Assembly (NCBI GenBank): GCA_028532905.1
Contig: JAQQAM010000084.1
Location: forward strand, 1-50,793
Direction of reading: 5' to 3'
Source of the DNA: Spirochaetales bacterium
GTDB taxonomy: Bacteria > Spirochaetota > Spirochaetia > DSM-2461
DNA length: 50,793 nt
Shown: positions 33,812 to 42,896 of the stretch, piece after piece
How the letters are laid out: the number at the start of each line of letters is the position of its first letter
How positions within the stretch are numbered: the stretch's first letter is position 1
The notes under the pieces: generated by a model
Told to the model about the DNA's origin: nothing
The model's input: only the letters and a program-made list of their open reading frames with translations
Databases searched by the model: none
Translations under genes and position numbers: made by a program

Positions 33812-34921
33812 ATGGATAAGAGAGTCAGCAGCAAGAAATACATTCAGATAGCAAACCAGATTATGGACGAAATCAATAAAGGCACATGGCAGGAAGGAGA
33901 TATTATTCCCACTGTCAGAGCCCTGGCCGAAATGTACGGCGTCAGCCCCCAGACGGCCAATAAGGCGACATCCCACCTGGCGGGGCTGGGAATCATAGCC
34001 TCCCGGCAGGGGTCCGGATCGGTAATAACAGGAAAAAAAAGCCTGACAACAGGCCCGGACATTCCCATGCTTGTGGACAGAGCCCGGTCGTCCTATCTGG
34101 AAGGAGAGAGCACAGCAGTCGGCTATCACGGTAAAGAACTCTATTTGAATTACCTTCATGAAATGAAGGAAGAAGGGACAGAACCCTGCCTTATTGTATA
34201 TGACAAGACCGACACAACCGTTTCTGAAGAGACCAGGTCCGTTCTCAGCTCCGCAAAGGGTGTCCTGATTCAGGGGTCATTACCTGAATGCTACCTTCAG
34301 TTTCTGGAGGAAAATGATATTCCCTCGGTAGTCATCAACAGACAGATAAACGAGTCCCATTCCGGTCGAATCGGCTCTGTAGTGATGGATAACAGCGGTA
34401 TAGAGCAGTTATGCGCCTATATTGCCAGCCTGGGTCATGATAAATTCGTCTATGCCTTTTCCAATGAATTCGAGATGACCACAGTATATCAGAACCGTCT
34501 GGAAGTGATCAGACAGAACCTGAAAGAGAGCTGCCGTTCCACCGAAGCGGAAGTACGGGAGTTCACCTTCACACCGGGATCGGCCGGAGATGCGGAATCT
34601 CTGAAAGAACTGATTCAATCGGGAAATACAGCCCTTATCTGCTACAACGATATCTGTGCCCTCAGAGTTTATGATCTGCTTCACCAGAAAGAGATCAGAA
34701 TCCCCGAAGAAGTATCAGTCTGCGGCTTTGACGATCTGTTTATGTCAGAAATGGCAGCCCCCCCCCTGACGACGGTTAAAGTAAATAGAATCGAACTGAT
34801 AAAAAGCTCTCTGAAACTTCTGAAAGAACTTATAGAAACCAGCAGTTCTGAAAAGATCTGCCGCACATCCCTCACCAGCCTTGTGATACGGAGATCCTGT
34901 TGGCATAAACCCCTCTCTTAA
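33812..34921 (+). CDS. Transcriptional regulator with GntR DNA-binding and LacI-like effector domains
   Basis: About 369 residues. The N-terminal winged helix is GntR type (YIQIANQIMDEINKGTWQEG, then IPTVRALAEMYGVSPQTANK), as in AraR of Bacillus, and the rest is a LacI/periplasmic-binding fold (NDIPSVVINRQI; ICGFDD-like SVCGFDDLFMSEMAAPPLTTV). The frame is open further upstream, but those codons lie in the operators; ATG 33812 fits the predicted promoter. It likely represses itself and the adjacent LplABC-type transporter, whose promoter carries the same AATTGT...ACAATT element. Effector is probably an oligosaccharide. Confidence 0.88.
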   Translation: MDKRVSSKKYIQIANQIMDEINKGTWQEGDIIPTVRALAEMYGVSPQTANKATSHLAGLGIIASRQGSGSVITGKKSLTTGPDIPMLVDRARSSYLEGESTAVGYHGKELYLNYLHEMKEEGTEPCLIVYDKTDTTVSEETRSVLSSAKGVLIQGSLPECYLQFLEENDIPSVVINRQINESHSGRIGSVVMDNSGIEQLCAYIASLGHDKFVYAFSNEFEMTTVYQNRLEVIRQNLKESCRSTEAEVREFTFTPGSAGDAESLKELIQSGNTALICYNDICALRVYDLLHQKEIRIPEEVSVCGFDDLFMSEMAAPPLTTVKVNRIELIKSSLKLLKELIETSSSEKICRTSLTSLVIRRSCWHKPLS

Positions 34922-34984
34922 TTGTACCACACAATTATTCATACAAAAGGTTGACAAATCATCACAATGTGATATTCTGTCTTT
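34920..34984 (+). promoter_or_regulatory. Leaderless-type promoter and operators of the oligosaccharide transporter operon
   Basis: TTGACA (34951-34956), a 16-base spacer and TATTCT (34973-34978) are followed after six bases by the ATG at 34985, with no ribosome site. A palindrome AATTGT-ACCAC-ACAATT (34920-34936) lies just upstream of the -35 and starts in the last base of the regulator's stop codon. A second perfect palindrome, ATCACA-A-TGTGAT (34960-34972), fills the spacer. Confidence 0.68.
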
Positions 34985-35902
34985 ATGGCGAAACAAAAAA
35001 TAAAAAACAAAAGTCTGGTGAATCACCGTGAACTGTGGATCATGCTGATTCCCGTACTGGTCTACTTTATTCTTTTTAAATACCTTCCCATGGGGGGCGT
35101 TGTCATTGCCTTGCAGAGATACAGCCCCTTCAAGGGAATATCCGGCAGCCCCTGGGTCGGACTGGAATATTTCAGACAGTTCTTCACTTCCATCTACTTC
35201 TGGAGAGTGCTGAGAAACACATTAATGATCGGTCTTTATGACCTGGTATTCGGTTTTCCCGCACCCATCATCCTGGCCCTTCTTCTGAACGGCCTGAGAC
35301 AGAAGACCTTCAAAAAAGTGACACAGACAGTTACCCTGCTGCCCCACTTTGTGTCCTATGTCGTGGTGGCGGGAATCGCATTGAACATGCTTTCACCCAG
35401 TACAGGGGTTATAAATGCCTTCCGTGTGAAAATGGGACTGGAGAGCATCTACTTTATGCAGGAATCAAAATACTTCTGGGGTATTTTCACCATCATCAGA
35501 ATTATCAAGGAATCCGGTTTTGCCGCCATCATCTATCTGGCTGCCCTTGCCGGAATTGACCCGACCCTATACGAAGCCGCCCATTGTGACGGAGCCAGCA
35601 GACCGCAGCAGCTCAGACATGTGACCCTGCCGTCGATCATTCCCACTATTGTCATCATGTTCATTATCAAAGTAGGAAAAATCATCAGCATCAGCTTTGA
35701 GCAGGTTCTCCTGCTTCAGAATGATGTGATTCTGGATACATCGGAGGTTATCAGTACTCTTGTTTACAGAAGAGGACTGGTCAATGCGGACTACAGCTAT
35801 GCCACTGCCGTAGGTCTTTTTGAAACATTTGTAGCCCTGGTTCTGGTGCTCGGATCCAATGCCCTTGCAAGGAGAATGAAAAGTGACTCGTCCCTCTGGT
35901 AG
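34985..35902 (+). CDS. LplB-type ABC transporter permease (polysaccharide/oligosaccharide uptake)
   Basis: 305 residues, six hydrophobic segments, with the start LMIPV-like WIMLIPVLVYFILFKYLPMGG typical of LplB/YteP, and the EAA motif YEAAHCDGASRPQQLRHVTLP. It forms the channel with the YtcP-type partner whose gene overlaps its end by 20 bases. The start codon sits at the predicted transcription start. No ATPase gene accompanies the operon. Confidence 0.93.
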   Translation: MAKQKIKNKSLVNHRELWIMLIPVLVYFILFKYLPMGGVVIALQRYSPFKGISGSPWVGLEYFRQFFTSIYFWRVLRNTLMIGLYDLVFGFPAPIILALLLNGLRQKTFKKVTQTVTLLPHFVSYVVVAGIALNMLSPSTGVINAFRVKMGLESIYFMQESKYFWGIFTIIRIIKESGFAAIIYLAALAGIDPTLYEAAHCDGASRPQQLRHVTLPSIIPTIVIMFIIKVGKIISISFEQVLLLQNDVILDTSEVISTLVYRRGLVNADYSYATAVGLFETFVALVLVLGSNALARRMKSDSSLW

Positions 35903-36788
35903 AAATACAAAATCAGTACTCAAGCTGGATCATTTATGGACAGCATTGATACTCATACTAATAATAACTGTCTGCATCATAATGCTTTACCCCTTTCTCA
36001 TCACCCTTTCGGCTTCCGTTTCAGATCCTGATTCGGTTATCAGAAACCAGGTGACATTCTTCCCCAAGGGACCTTTGAGTTTCGAAGGGTACAGGGTTCT
36101 TTTTAATAACGAACGGATCTGGCGGGGATACGCCAACACCATATTCTACACAATTGCGGGAACCATGGTGAATCTGGCCCTCACCGTGCTGGCGGCCTAT
36201 CCCATGTCCCGTTCCGGATTCAACGGCTACCGCTTCATCAATATTTTTGTAGCCCTGACCATGTTTATCTCTGCCACAGGCATGATGATTCCCCTTTACC
36301 TGGTGGTAAGAGGACTGAAGCTGCTGGATACAAGGTTGGCGATTCTGATTGTATTCGGCGCCTTCCCCTACTACATCATCCTGCTCAGATCCTTTTTTCA
36401 GCAGATGCCGGAACAGATGTTTGAAGCCGCCCGTCTGGACGGAGCCAGCGAGTTTACCATACTGCTGAAAATCGTTCTTCCCCTGTCCGGAGCGGCTCTG
36501 GCCACCATCGGCCTCTATTACGGCATCAACCGGTGGAACGGCTATTTCTGGGCCATGATCTTCCTGAGGGACGGATCCAAACACCCCCTGCAGGTTGTCC
36601 TGAGAGAGCTTATTGTTCTGGCCCAAATGGGAGAGGAAATCGATGCCAGCCTGAACAGAAGCAACACCAATGCGGAAGTGATCAAGTACGGTGCCATTGT
36701 ACTGGCCACACTCCCCATTGCTGTGATCTATCCCTTTATACAGAAATACTTTGTAAAGGGTGCCACCCTGGGTTCAGTGAAAGGCTGA
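35883..36788 (+). CDS. YtcP/LplC-type ABC transporter permease
   Basis: 301 residues with six hydrophobic segments and the EAA motif FEAARLDGASEFTILLKIVLP. The end KYFVKGATLGSVKG is the usual C-terminus of this group. It pairs with the LplB-like permease. It overlaps the upstream gene by 20 bases and is followed by two hairpins before the binding-protein gene. Confidence 0.93.
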   Translation: MTRPSGRNTKSVLKLDHLWTALILILIITVCIIMLYPFLITLSASVSDPDSVIRNQVTFFPKGPLSFEGYRVLFNNERIWRGYANTIFYTIAGTMVNLALTVLAAYPMSRSGFNGYRFINIFVALTMFISATGMMIPLYLVVRGLKLLDTRLAILIVFGAFPYYIILLRSFFQQMPEQMFEAARLDGASEFTILLKIVLPLSGAALATIGLYYGINRWNGYFWAMIFLRDGSKHPLQVVLRELIVLAQMGEEIDASLNRSNTNAEVIKYGAIVLATLPIAVIYPFIQKYFVKGATLGSVKG

Positions 36789-36811
36789 AGGGAATCTTAT
36801 TTTTGGAAATA

Positions 36812-36857
36812 TTCCGAATTGTTCGGAATTGTTATAGACACCGGGGGCTGCCCCCGG
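36812..36857 (+). terminator. Two hairpins before the LplA-like gene
   Basis: TTCCGAA-TTG-TTCGGAA (36812-36828) and CCGGGGG-CTG-CCCCCGG (36841-36857) are perfect 7-base stems with 3-base loops. The second ends three bases before the AGGAG ribosome site of the binding-protein gene. Neither has a long U-run. They may block RNA decay or raise binding-protein yield rather than terminate. Confidence 0.5.
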
Positions 36858-36871
36858 AAAAGGAGATTATT

Positions 36872-38416
36872 ATGAAAAAAAGACTACTTATCCCCCTGTT
36901 GATGATTGCCGTTACCGGATTTTTAAGTGCTGCAGGCGGACAGGAAAGTGCGTCATCAGAAGACGGATCAGTGACTCTGGATGTCTGGGCTGCCAAGGCA
37001 GCAGAACTTCAGGTGGATACAGCCTCCCTGGCCAACTGGAAAGCCGTTGAAGAAGCAACCGGCGTTAAACTGAACTGGAGCCTGATCAGTACAGAAGTCA
37101 AAGATGAACAGTTTAACCTGGTCATGACTTCCGGTGACCTGCCTGACGTCATGGCCTACTATGAAGGAAAAAGCGGATTTTCTTCTGTCAATAAATTCGG
37201 AATTGAGGGCGCCTTCCTCCCCCTGGAAGATCTGATCAGAGAAAACGCACCCAACCTGAAAGCCGCTCTTCTGGATGACCCCAAAGTAAAAGAAGCGATT
37301 ACTGCCTCAGACGGCAATATTTACTATATTCCCATGCTCTCAGCCCTCAATGCGGCCAGAGGCTGGTATATCCGTTACGACTGGCTGGAAGCTGTGGGCA
37401 AAGATGTCCCCACCACTACAGAAGAGCTGTACGATGTGCTGGTAGCCTTTAAGAACGAAGACCCCAACGGCAATGGTGAAGCCGATGAGATTCCCATGGT
37501 TTTCAGACGCAGAGGGGATGACGCCTTCTACAACCTGGGGGCTCTGGCCTATGCCTTTGACTCCGACCCGGGCTGGATTGTCAGAAACGGAAAGGTTGTA
37601 TTCGGACCTTCAGAAGCTCAGTACCTGGACTACCTGAACTATATTGCCAAACTCTATAAAGAGGGCCTGATTGACCAGGAAATACTGACCCGCGCCGGCA
37701 ACCCCAGAAACGACCTGTTCGGCAAGAACCTCGCCGGAACCATACACGACTGGTTTGCCTCCACAGCCAGCCTGAACGACACCCTTGGCGATGAGATTAA
37801 AGGCTTTAACCTACGCCATATGGCACCTCCTGTAGGTACCGCAAAGGAACCCTTTACCAGAATACAGATGAGCAAGGTCCGCGGTGACGGCGGATGGGCT
37901 ATATCCTATTCCAATGATGATCCTGTTGCCACAATCAAGATGATGGATTACCTGTTCAGTGCAGAAGGAAGCAAGTTGATGAACTTTGGTGTTGAAGGTG
38001 AAACTTATGAAATGAAGGGTTCTGTCCCCACATACACGGACAAGATCACAAACAATCCTGATAACGGATTCCATGAGTCCCTGGTAACCTACGGCATGCA
38101 GTGGAAAATCGGTATGCAGCAGGAAATCGAGTATGAAAAACAGTTTGCCAATGCCATTGCCACAGCCGCCCGTATTGATTATATGGACAACTATATTGTG
38201 GATGAGTTCCCCATCCTGAGCTTCACCGAAGATGAGCAGATGATCATTGACGACAAGTTCAGCCAGATCAAACTCTACACAGCCGAAATGACTGCCAGAG
38301 CTATGGTGGGAGCCATTTCTCCTTCAGATTTCAAGAAGACTTTTGATGAACTGAACAAAATGGGCCTGAAAGAGGTTACAGCCATCTATCAGGCGGCCTA
38401 CGACCGGAAATATTAA
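36872..38416 (+). CDS. LplA-type extracellular oligosaccharide-binding protein
   Basis: 514 residues from the ATG at 36872, which has AAAGGAG upstream; the frame is open far into the permease gene but that part is a shadow. The signal peptide MKKRLLIPLLMIAVTGFLSA is followed by AGGQESAS, without a lipobox Cys. VTLDVWAAKAAELQ, TSGDLPDVMAYY and AARGWYIRYDWLEAVGKDVP are characteristic of LplA/YtcQ proteins. It binds an oligosaccharide outside the membrane and delivers it to the two permeases. The downstream GH88 and GH2 genes indicate an unsaturated uronic-acid oligosaccharide. Confidence 0.93.
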   Translation: MKKRLLIPLLMIAVTGFLSAAGGQESASSEDGSVTLDVWAAKAAELQVDTASLANWKAVEEATGVKLNWSLISTEVKDEQFNLVMTSGDLPDVMAYYEGKSGFSSVNKFGIEGAFLPLEDLIRENAPNLKAALLDDPKVKEAITASDGNIYYIPMLSALNAARGWYIRYDWLEAVGKDVPTTTEELYDVLVAFKNEDPNGNGEADEIPMVFRRRGDDAFYNLGALAYAFDSDPGWIVRNGKVVFGPSEAQYLDYLNYIAKLYKEGLIDQEILTRAGNPRNDLFGKNLAGTIHDWFASTASLNDTLGDEIKGFNLRHMAPPVGTAKEPFTRIQMSKVRGDGGWAISYSNDDPVATIKMMDYLFSAEGSKLMNFGVEGETYEMKGSVPTYTDKITNNPDNGFHESLVTYGMQWKIGMQQEIEYEKQFANAIATAARIDYMDNYIVDEFPILSFTEDEQMIIDDKFSQIKLYTAEMTARAMVGAISPSDFKKTFDELNKMGLKEVTAIYQAAYDRKY

Positions 38417-38426
38417 GACTCCTTTG

Positions 38427-38466
38427 GCCTTCCTGCCGATTACAAGGCGGCGGGAGGGCACTTTTT
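38427..38466 (+). terminator. Terminator or attenuator after the LplA-like gene
   Basis: GCCTTCCTGCCG (38427-38438) pairs with CGGCGGGAGGGC (38448-38459) through a 12-pair stem including two G-U pairs, followed two bases later by TTTTT (38462-38466). A good intrinsic terminator; the GH88 gene begins 62 bases further and may be read through or separately expressed. Confidence 0.72.
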
Positions 38467-38528
38467 AATCACGACTTAAACTCAAGAAAACACATCAACA
38501 GGACAGTTACGAAAGAGGAACGAAGACA

Positions 38529-39704
38529 ATGAAAACCGAAGACCTGATAAACAGGAATGACCTGAATCAAATGGTCAAAGATATATTATCTGTCACAGAC
38601 AGAGCCATAACTGTCCATGGAGAACGCCGCCCCGAAATCGGACTGGGAGAGGGGCAGAACGGCTGGCATTACACAAAAGAGCATTACTGGACCGAGGCCT
38701 TCTGGCCCGGACAGCTGTGGCTGTCCTATGACTGGACGGGAGATAAAAAATACCTTGATGCCGCCCGTGTGCACACACCGGGATTTCAGAAGATGCTGGA
38801 GACCCCCCGATGGCTTCACCATGATGTGGGATTTCTGTTTTTAATGAGCTCTGTTACCGATTACCGTCTTACCGCTGATACTCTTGCCCGTGCCAGAGCC
38901 CTGAGAGCCGCCGACAGCCTGCGGTCCCGTTTCCAGTGGCACGGCCGCTACATTCTGGCCTGGAACCCCAAACCGGGTAATGATCAATGGAACAAGGTTG
39001 CCAGCGGTAAAATGATAATAGACTCCATGGAGAATATTTCACTCCTGTACTGGGCAGCCCGGGAGAGCGGAGAGACCGCTTTTGCGGAGATTGCAACAGA
39101 GCATGCCCGGAGTATGCAGAAGTATATTGTGAGGGAAGACGGCAGCACCTACCACTGTTTCAATTTTGATCCGGTGACCGGGAAACCCCTGGGAGGCGAT
39201 ACCCACCAGGGATGGAGCCCCGACTCCTGCTGGAGCAGAGGACAGGCCTGGGCGGTTCACGGTTTCTGCCAGACCTATATCAACACAGGTGAAAAAGAGT
39301 TTCTGGAGACAGCCTGCCGGCTGGCAGACTATGTCCTTGCGAATCTCCCTGCCGATAATGTCCCCCCATGGGATTTCAAAATCCCCCCCGAGGCTCCGCA
39401 GGTGAGAGATTCCTCGGCAGCGGCCATTCTGACCTCCGGAATCTTCAGCATTTCCCAGGCTCTGGAATCAGAAGACGGGGATAAGTCCCGGCATTACCGC
39501 AACGCTGCCATGAAAATGCTCAAAGGACTCCGGGACAACTGTGATATCACATCCGATCCGGAAGCTGTAGGGCTGCTGAAAGATGCCGCCAGCCATGCCA
39601 AAAACGGCGGCTACTGGACCTCCGCCATGCTCCCCTATGGAGACTATTACTACCTGGAAGCAACTCTGCGGGCCCTGGGAAAAACCGACTTTATCTGGAC
39701 ATAA
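38529..39704 (+). CDS. GH88 unsaturated glucuronyl/uronyl hydrolase
   Basis: 391 residues, alpha/alpha-barrel enzyme that removes the 4,5-unsaturated uronic acid left at the non-reducing end by polysaccharide lyases. The two key Asp residues fit D99 (HHDVGF) and D165 (IIDSMENI); HQGWSPDSCWSRGQAWAVHG and PPWDFK are further family blocks. There is no signal peptide, so it works in the cytoplasm on imported oligosaccharides. AGAGGAA precedes the ATG. Substrate could derive from glycosaminoglycan, ulvan, gellan or pectin-like polymers; this cannot be settled here. Confidence 0.92.
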   Translation: MKTEDLINRNDLNQMVKDILSVTDRAITVHGERRPEIGLGEGQNGWHYTKEHYWTEAFWPGQLWLSYDWTGDKKYLDAARVHTPGFQKMLETPRWLHHDVGFLFLMSSVTDYRLTADTLARARALRAADSLRSRFQWHGRYILAWNPKPGNDQWNKVASGKMIIDSMENISLLYWAARESGETAFAEIATEHARSMQKYIVREDGSTYHCFNFDPVTGKPLGGDTHQGWSPDSCWSRGQAWAVHGFCQTYINTGEKEFLETACRLADYVLANLPADNVPPWDFKIPPEAPQVRDSSAAAILTSGIFSISQALESEDGDKSRHYRNAAMKMLKGLRDNCDITSDPEAVGLLKDAASHAKNGGYWTSAMLPYGDYYYLEATLRALGKTDFIWT

Positions 39705-39705
39705 A

Positions 39706-42057
39706 ATGATGAAAAGAATAACAGACTCCGCCCTGAATGAGGGATGGGAATTCTACAAGGGAGACCTGGGAGGGATATGGGAATCATGCCGCCCTGCTGA
39801 AAAAGGAACTCCTGAAGATGCACTGATATGGGAAGACGTCACCCTGCCCCACTGCTTTAACAGCCATGACTGTGTCGATCCGGATGTACCCTACTACCAG
39901 GGAGCAGGATGGTACAGGAAGGACCTCTTACTTCCAAATCCTTTTCCCGAAGGGCGCACCTTTCTCCATTTCGAAGGAGCCGGACAGATCTGTGATGTGT
40001 ACGCCGGTACAGAGAAAATTGCCGAACATACCGGGGGATATGATGAATGGAAGGTTGATATTACAGACCATATCCCGGCAGAAAACAAAGCCCTCAGAAT
40101 CTCTATCCGCTGCAGCAATGAGCGGAATCTTGAAATCATCCCTTCCGACCTGTCGGACTTTAACCTCTACGGCGGTTTATACAGGCCGGTTCACATTGTG
40201 TATGAGCCCCCTATTCACATGGAGACTCTCCTTTTACAGAGCCGTACCGCAGAAAGTCTGAAATCTGCGGAACTGACAGTCCGGTCAGATTTGAATCTGT
40301 GTATGGACATGGAGGCATCCCTGGAGATTACAGATCCCGAGGGAACTGTCATCCTGAACGATACAGTACAGTTCCGAAAGGGACGGCTGGAGTATACGAC
40401 TTCAATTGACACCCCCCGGCTCTGGTCGCCCGACACTCCGGCTCTTTATAAATGTAATCTCTTACTGGAAAGTAATGATGACCAGGTCTACTCAGACAGC
40501 TTTGGACTGCGACATTTCAAGTTTGAAAAACACGGTCCCTTTTATCTGAACGGAAAGCGCCTCCTCCTGAAAGGAACCCACCGCCATGAGGATCATGCCG
40601 GACTGGCAGCAGCCATGCCGGATGAACTGATCCGGCAAGAGATGGAAATGATCAAATCCATGGGGGCTAATTTCATACGTCTGGGACACTACCAGCAGTC
40701 CCGCCGGGTCCTGGAACTCTGCGACCGTCTGGGGATTCTGGTCTGGGAGGAAATCCCCTGGTGCCGGGGCGGTCTGGGGGGCGAGTCCTACCGGAAAATG
40801 GGTAGAGAGATGCTTAAGAACATGATTCTCCAGCACTACAACCACCCTTCTGTCATCCTCTGGGGACTGGGCAATGAAAATGACTGGCCCGGAGATTTTG
40901 ATCACTTCCAAGAGGAAGAGATCCGGAAGTACATGACAGAACTCCATGACCTGTCCCACAGTCTGGACAGTGAACGCCTCACCTCCATCAGACGATGTGA
41001 TTTCTGCAAGGATATCCCCGATGTCTACTCCCCTTCCATCTGGGCGGGCTGGTACAGAGGGCATTACAGGGAATACAGGGAATCCACCCTGAAACACATA
41101 CAGGAAGTGGACCATTTTCTCCATGTGGAATGGGGGGCGTCCAGCCATGCGGGCCGTTTCTCGGAAGATCCCTATCTGGGACTGGAAAACCTGAAAACCG
41201 GTGTCGGTACTGATGAACGGGGCAGTGACGCCTCCCTTTACGGAGGCATCGCCCGTGTGTCGAAAGACGGAAACTGGTCCGAAAACTATGCCTGCGACCT
41301 CTTTGACTGGACCCTGAAGGAACAGGAAACCATGAGTGAACTCACCGGTACAGCCTTCTGGCCTTTCAAGGACTTTGCCACCCCCCTGAGACCGGAAAAC
41401 CCGGTGCCCTATGTCAACCAGAAGGGTGTAGTGGAGCGGGATCTCAGTCCCAAGGAATCCTTCTATGTGGTTCAGTCCTACTGGTCGGTAAAGCCCATGC
41501 TCCGCATTTTCGGTCACAAATGGACGGACCGCTGGGGTAAGGATGGAGAGCTGAAAGAATTCCGGGTCTACTCCAACTGCCCGGCAGTGGAACTCTTCCT
41601 TGATGGGATCAGCCTGGGTACAAAAACAAGGGATTCCCGGAACTTCCCGGCCGCCGGGCTGCGCTGGCTGGCCAATCTGAACACAGGGGAGCATGAGCTG
41701 AAAGCCGTAGTCCCTGAAGAGAATCTGCATGACAGCCTGACTTTTCAGTACCACAGGGATGACTGGGGAGAGCCGGCGGCTCTGGAGGGTTCTGTGAACC
41801 GCCTGACAGAGGATACCGCGGAGATATCCGTCCGAGTGGTTGATCAGAACGGAAAGATTTGTCTGGACTGCGAAGACTATGCGGAATACTCCCTGGCCGG
41901 GAAGGGAGAGCTTCTGAAAGATCTGGGAAACCCCGGAGGCTCCAGGATAGTACAGCTGTGCAACGGTAAATCGGGAATCAAAGTTCTTGCCGCTAAAAAG
42001 AAGGCCGTAATCGCCGTGAGCTGCGGTAACCTGACACCCCTGTTTATCACAGTTTGA
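39706..42057 (+). CDS. GH2 glycoside hydrolase (beta-galactosidase/beta-glucuronidase family)
   Basis: 783 residues. A jelly-roll sugar-binding domain (GWYRKDLLLP; HTGGYDEWKVDITDHI), an Ig-like domain and the TIM barrel follow in the usual order. The acid/base Glu391 is in WGLGNEND and the likely nucleophile Glu475 in LHVEWGASS. The C-terminal 200 residues resemble the GH2 C-terminal beta domains. It starts one base after the GH88 stop (ATGATG, no ribosome site), so it is translationally coupled. Upstream in-frame codons inside the GH88 gene are a shadow. No signal peptide: cytoplasmic. It probably cleaves what remains after GH88 acts. Confidence 0.92.
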   Translation: MMKRITDSALNEGWEFYKGDLGGIWESCRPAEKGTPEDALIWEDVTLPHCFNSHDCVDPDVPYYQGAGWYRKDLLLPNPFPEGRTFLHFEGAGQICDVYAGTEKIAEHTGGYDEWKVDITDHIPAENKALRISIRCSNERNLEIIPSDLSDFNLYGGLYRPVHIVYEPPIHMETLLLQSRTAESLKSAELTVRSDLNLCMDMEASLEITDPEGTVILNDTVQFRKGRLEYTTSIDTPRLWSPDTPALYKCNLLLESNDDQVYSDSFGLRHFKFEKHGPFYLNGKRLLLKGTHRHEDHAGLAAAMPDELIRQEMEMIKSMGANFIRLGHYQQSRRVLELCDRLGILVWEEIPWCRGGLGGESYRKMGREMLKNMILQHYNHPSVILWGLGNENDWPGDFDHFQEEEIRKYMTELHDLSHSLDSERLTSIRRCDFCKDIPDVYSPSIWAGWYRGHYREYRESTLKHIQEVDHFLHVEWGASSHAGRFSEDPYLGLENLKTGVGTDERGSDASLYGGIARVSKDGNWSENYACDLFDWTLKEQETMSELTGTAFWPFKDFATPLRPENPVPYVNQKGVVERDLSPKESFYVVQSYWSVKPMLRIFGHKWTDRWGKDGELKEFRVYSNCPAVELFLDGISLGTKTRDSRNFPAAGLRWLANLNTGEHELKAVVPEENLHDSLTFQYHRDDWGEPAALEGSVNRLTEDTAEISVRVVDQNGKICLDCEDYAEYSLAGKGELLKDLGNPGGSRIVQLCNGKSGIKVLAAKKKAVIAVSCGNLTPLFITV

Positions 42058-42075
42058 ATGAGGAAGAGGTAACAA

Positions 42076-42891
42076 ATGAATGTACATTACGATTTTCTGG
42101 GAATTGACGAAGGAAAACAGAACCTTTTGAAGGGAAACACCGGCAGTGAAACAATCCTCTGGACCCGGTCCCTTGCCGATTACCCCACTGCCAGAGCTCT
42201 TCAGAGACTGGATGAAAACCGTATTCTCATGGGCTACGACAGGGGATACTGTATATTTGACCAAAGAACAGGTGAGATCCTCCACGACTGTTCCCTTTGG
42301 AGCAAGGTAACCTCCGCATTCAGAACCTCAGAGGGTTCTACACTGATCACCGGGCAGGATCTGGAAGAACAGTCAGGAGTCTGTGTACTCACTCTGGACA
42401 GCAGCGACCGGGTCATCAATACGAAAGTGTGCCCGGGAAACTATGTCAGACTGATGAGTGTGACGCAGGACGGCAGATATCTGTTATCCACCAATGATCA
42501 TATCAAAATATGCGATAAAAACCTGAACACCCAAGCAACCCTTGCTGCCGATGGTTTTCTCCATGCCTGGCAGAGCCTTGTCCTGGAAGACGGAACAATC
42601 CTTGTTTCTGCCGGTTATGGGGGATTCATTGCCCGGTTCTCGGATAAGGGAGAACTGCTTTCCACATTCGGCGGAAAAAGGGAGGTTCCGAAAGAGGTAA
42701 ATCCTTTTTTCTATGCCAGCTTCCGGAAATGTGAAGACGGCTCCCTGCTCCTGGCCAACTGGCAGGGACACGGCCCTGACAACGGAGAACTGGGAAGACA
42801 GCTGATTCATTTTTCCGCCGAAGGTGAATACCTGGAAAGCTGTTCTTTTCCGGATGATGTGTCTTCTTTGCAGGGGCTGTTGTTGCTGTAA
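42076..42891 (+). CDS. Cytoplasmic propeller-like protein of unknown function
   Basis: 271 residues with repeated beta-rich units ending in patterns such as GYDRGYCIFDQRTGEILH, SAGYGGFIARFSDKGELL and GRQLIHFSAEGEYLES, as in PQQ-like or SMP-type beta-propellers. No signal peptide or membrane helix. GAGGAAGAGG lies upstream of the ATG, and it follows the GH2 gene by 18 bases. A role as lyase, sugar sensor or scaffold for the uronide pathway is possible, but no catalytic residues are recognised. It ends five bases from the convergent response-regulator gene. Confidence 0.72.
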   Translation: MNVHYDFLGIDEGKQNLLKGNTGSETILWTRSLADYPTARALQRLDENRILMGYDRGYCIFDQRTGEILHDCSLWSKVTSAFRTSEGSTLITGQDLEEQSGVCVLTLDSSDRVINTKVCPGNYVRLMSVTQDGRYLLSTNDHIKICDKNLNTQATLAADGFLHAWQSLVLEDGTILVSAGYGGFIARFSDKGELLSTFGGKREVPKEVNPFFYASFRKCEDGSLLLANWQGHGPDNGELGRQLIHFSAEGEYLESCSFPDDVSSLQGLLLL

Positions 42892-42896
42892 CCCGA

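Noticed and set aside
36533-36871. In-frame upstream extension of the LplA-like protein
   Set aside because: It runs through the permease gene in another frame; the signal peptide and ribosome site place the start at 36872.
39583-39705. In-frame upstream extension of the GH2 protein into the GH88 gene
   Set aside because: Has no ribosome site and encodes a Pro/Thr-rich shadow; the ATG after the GH88 stop gives a normal GH2 start.
40492-42285. Open frame of 597 codons on the minus strand, antisense to GH2
   Set aside because: The plus strand encodes a complete GH2 enzyme with catalytic motifs; the antisense frame has no family features and no ribosome site, and results from codon bias.
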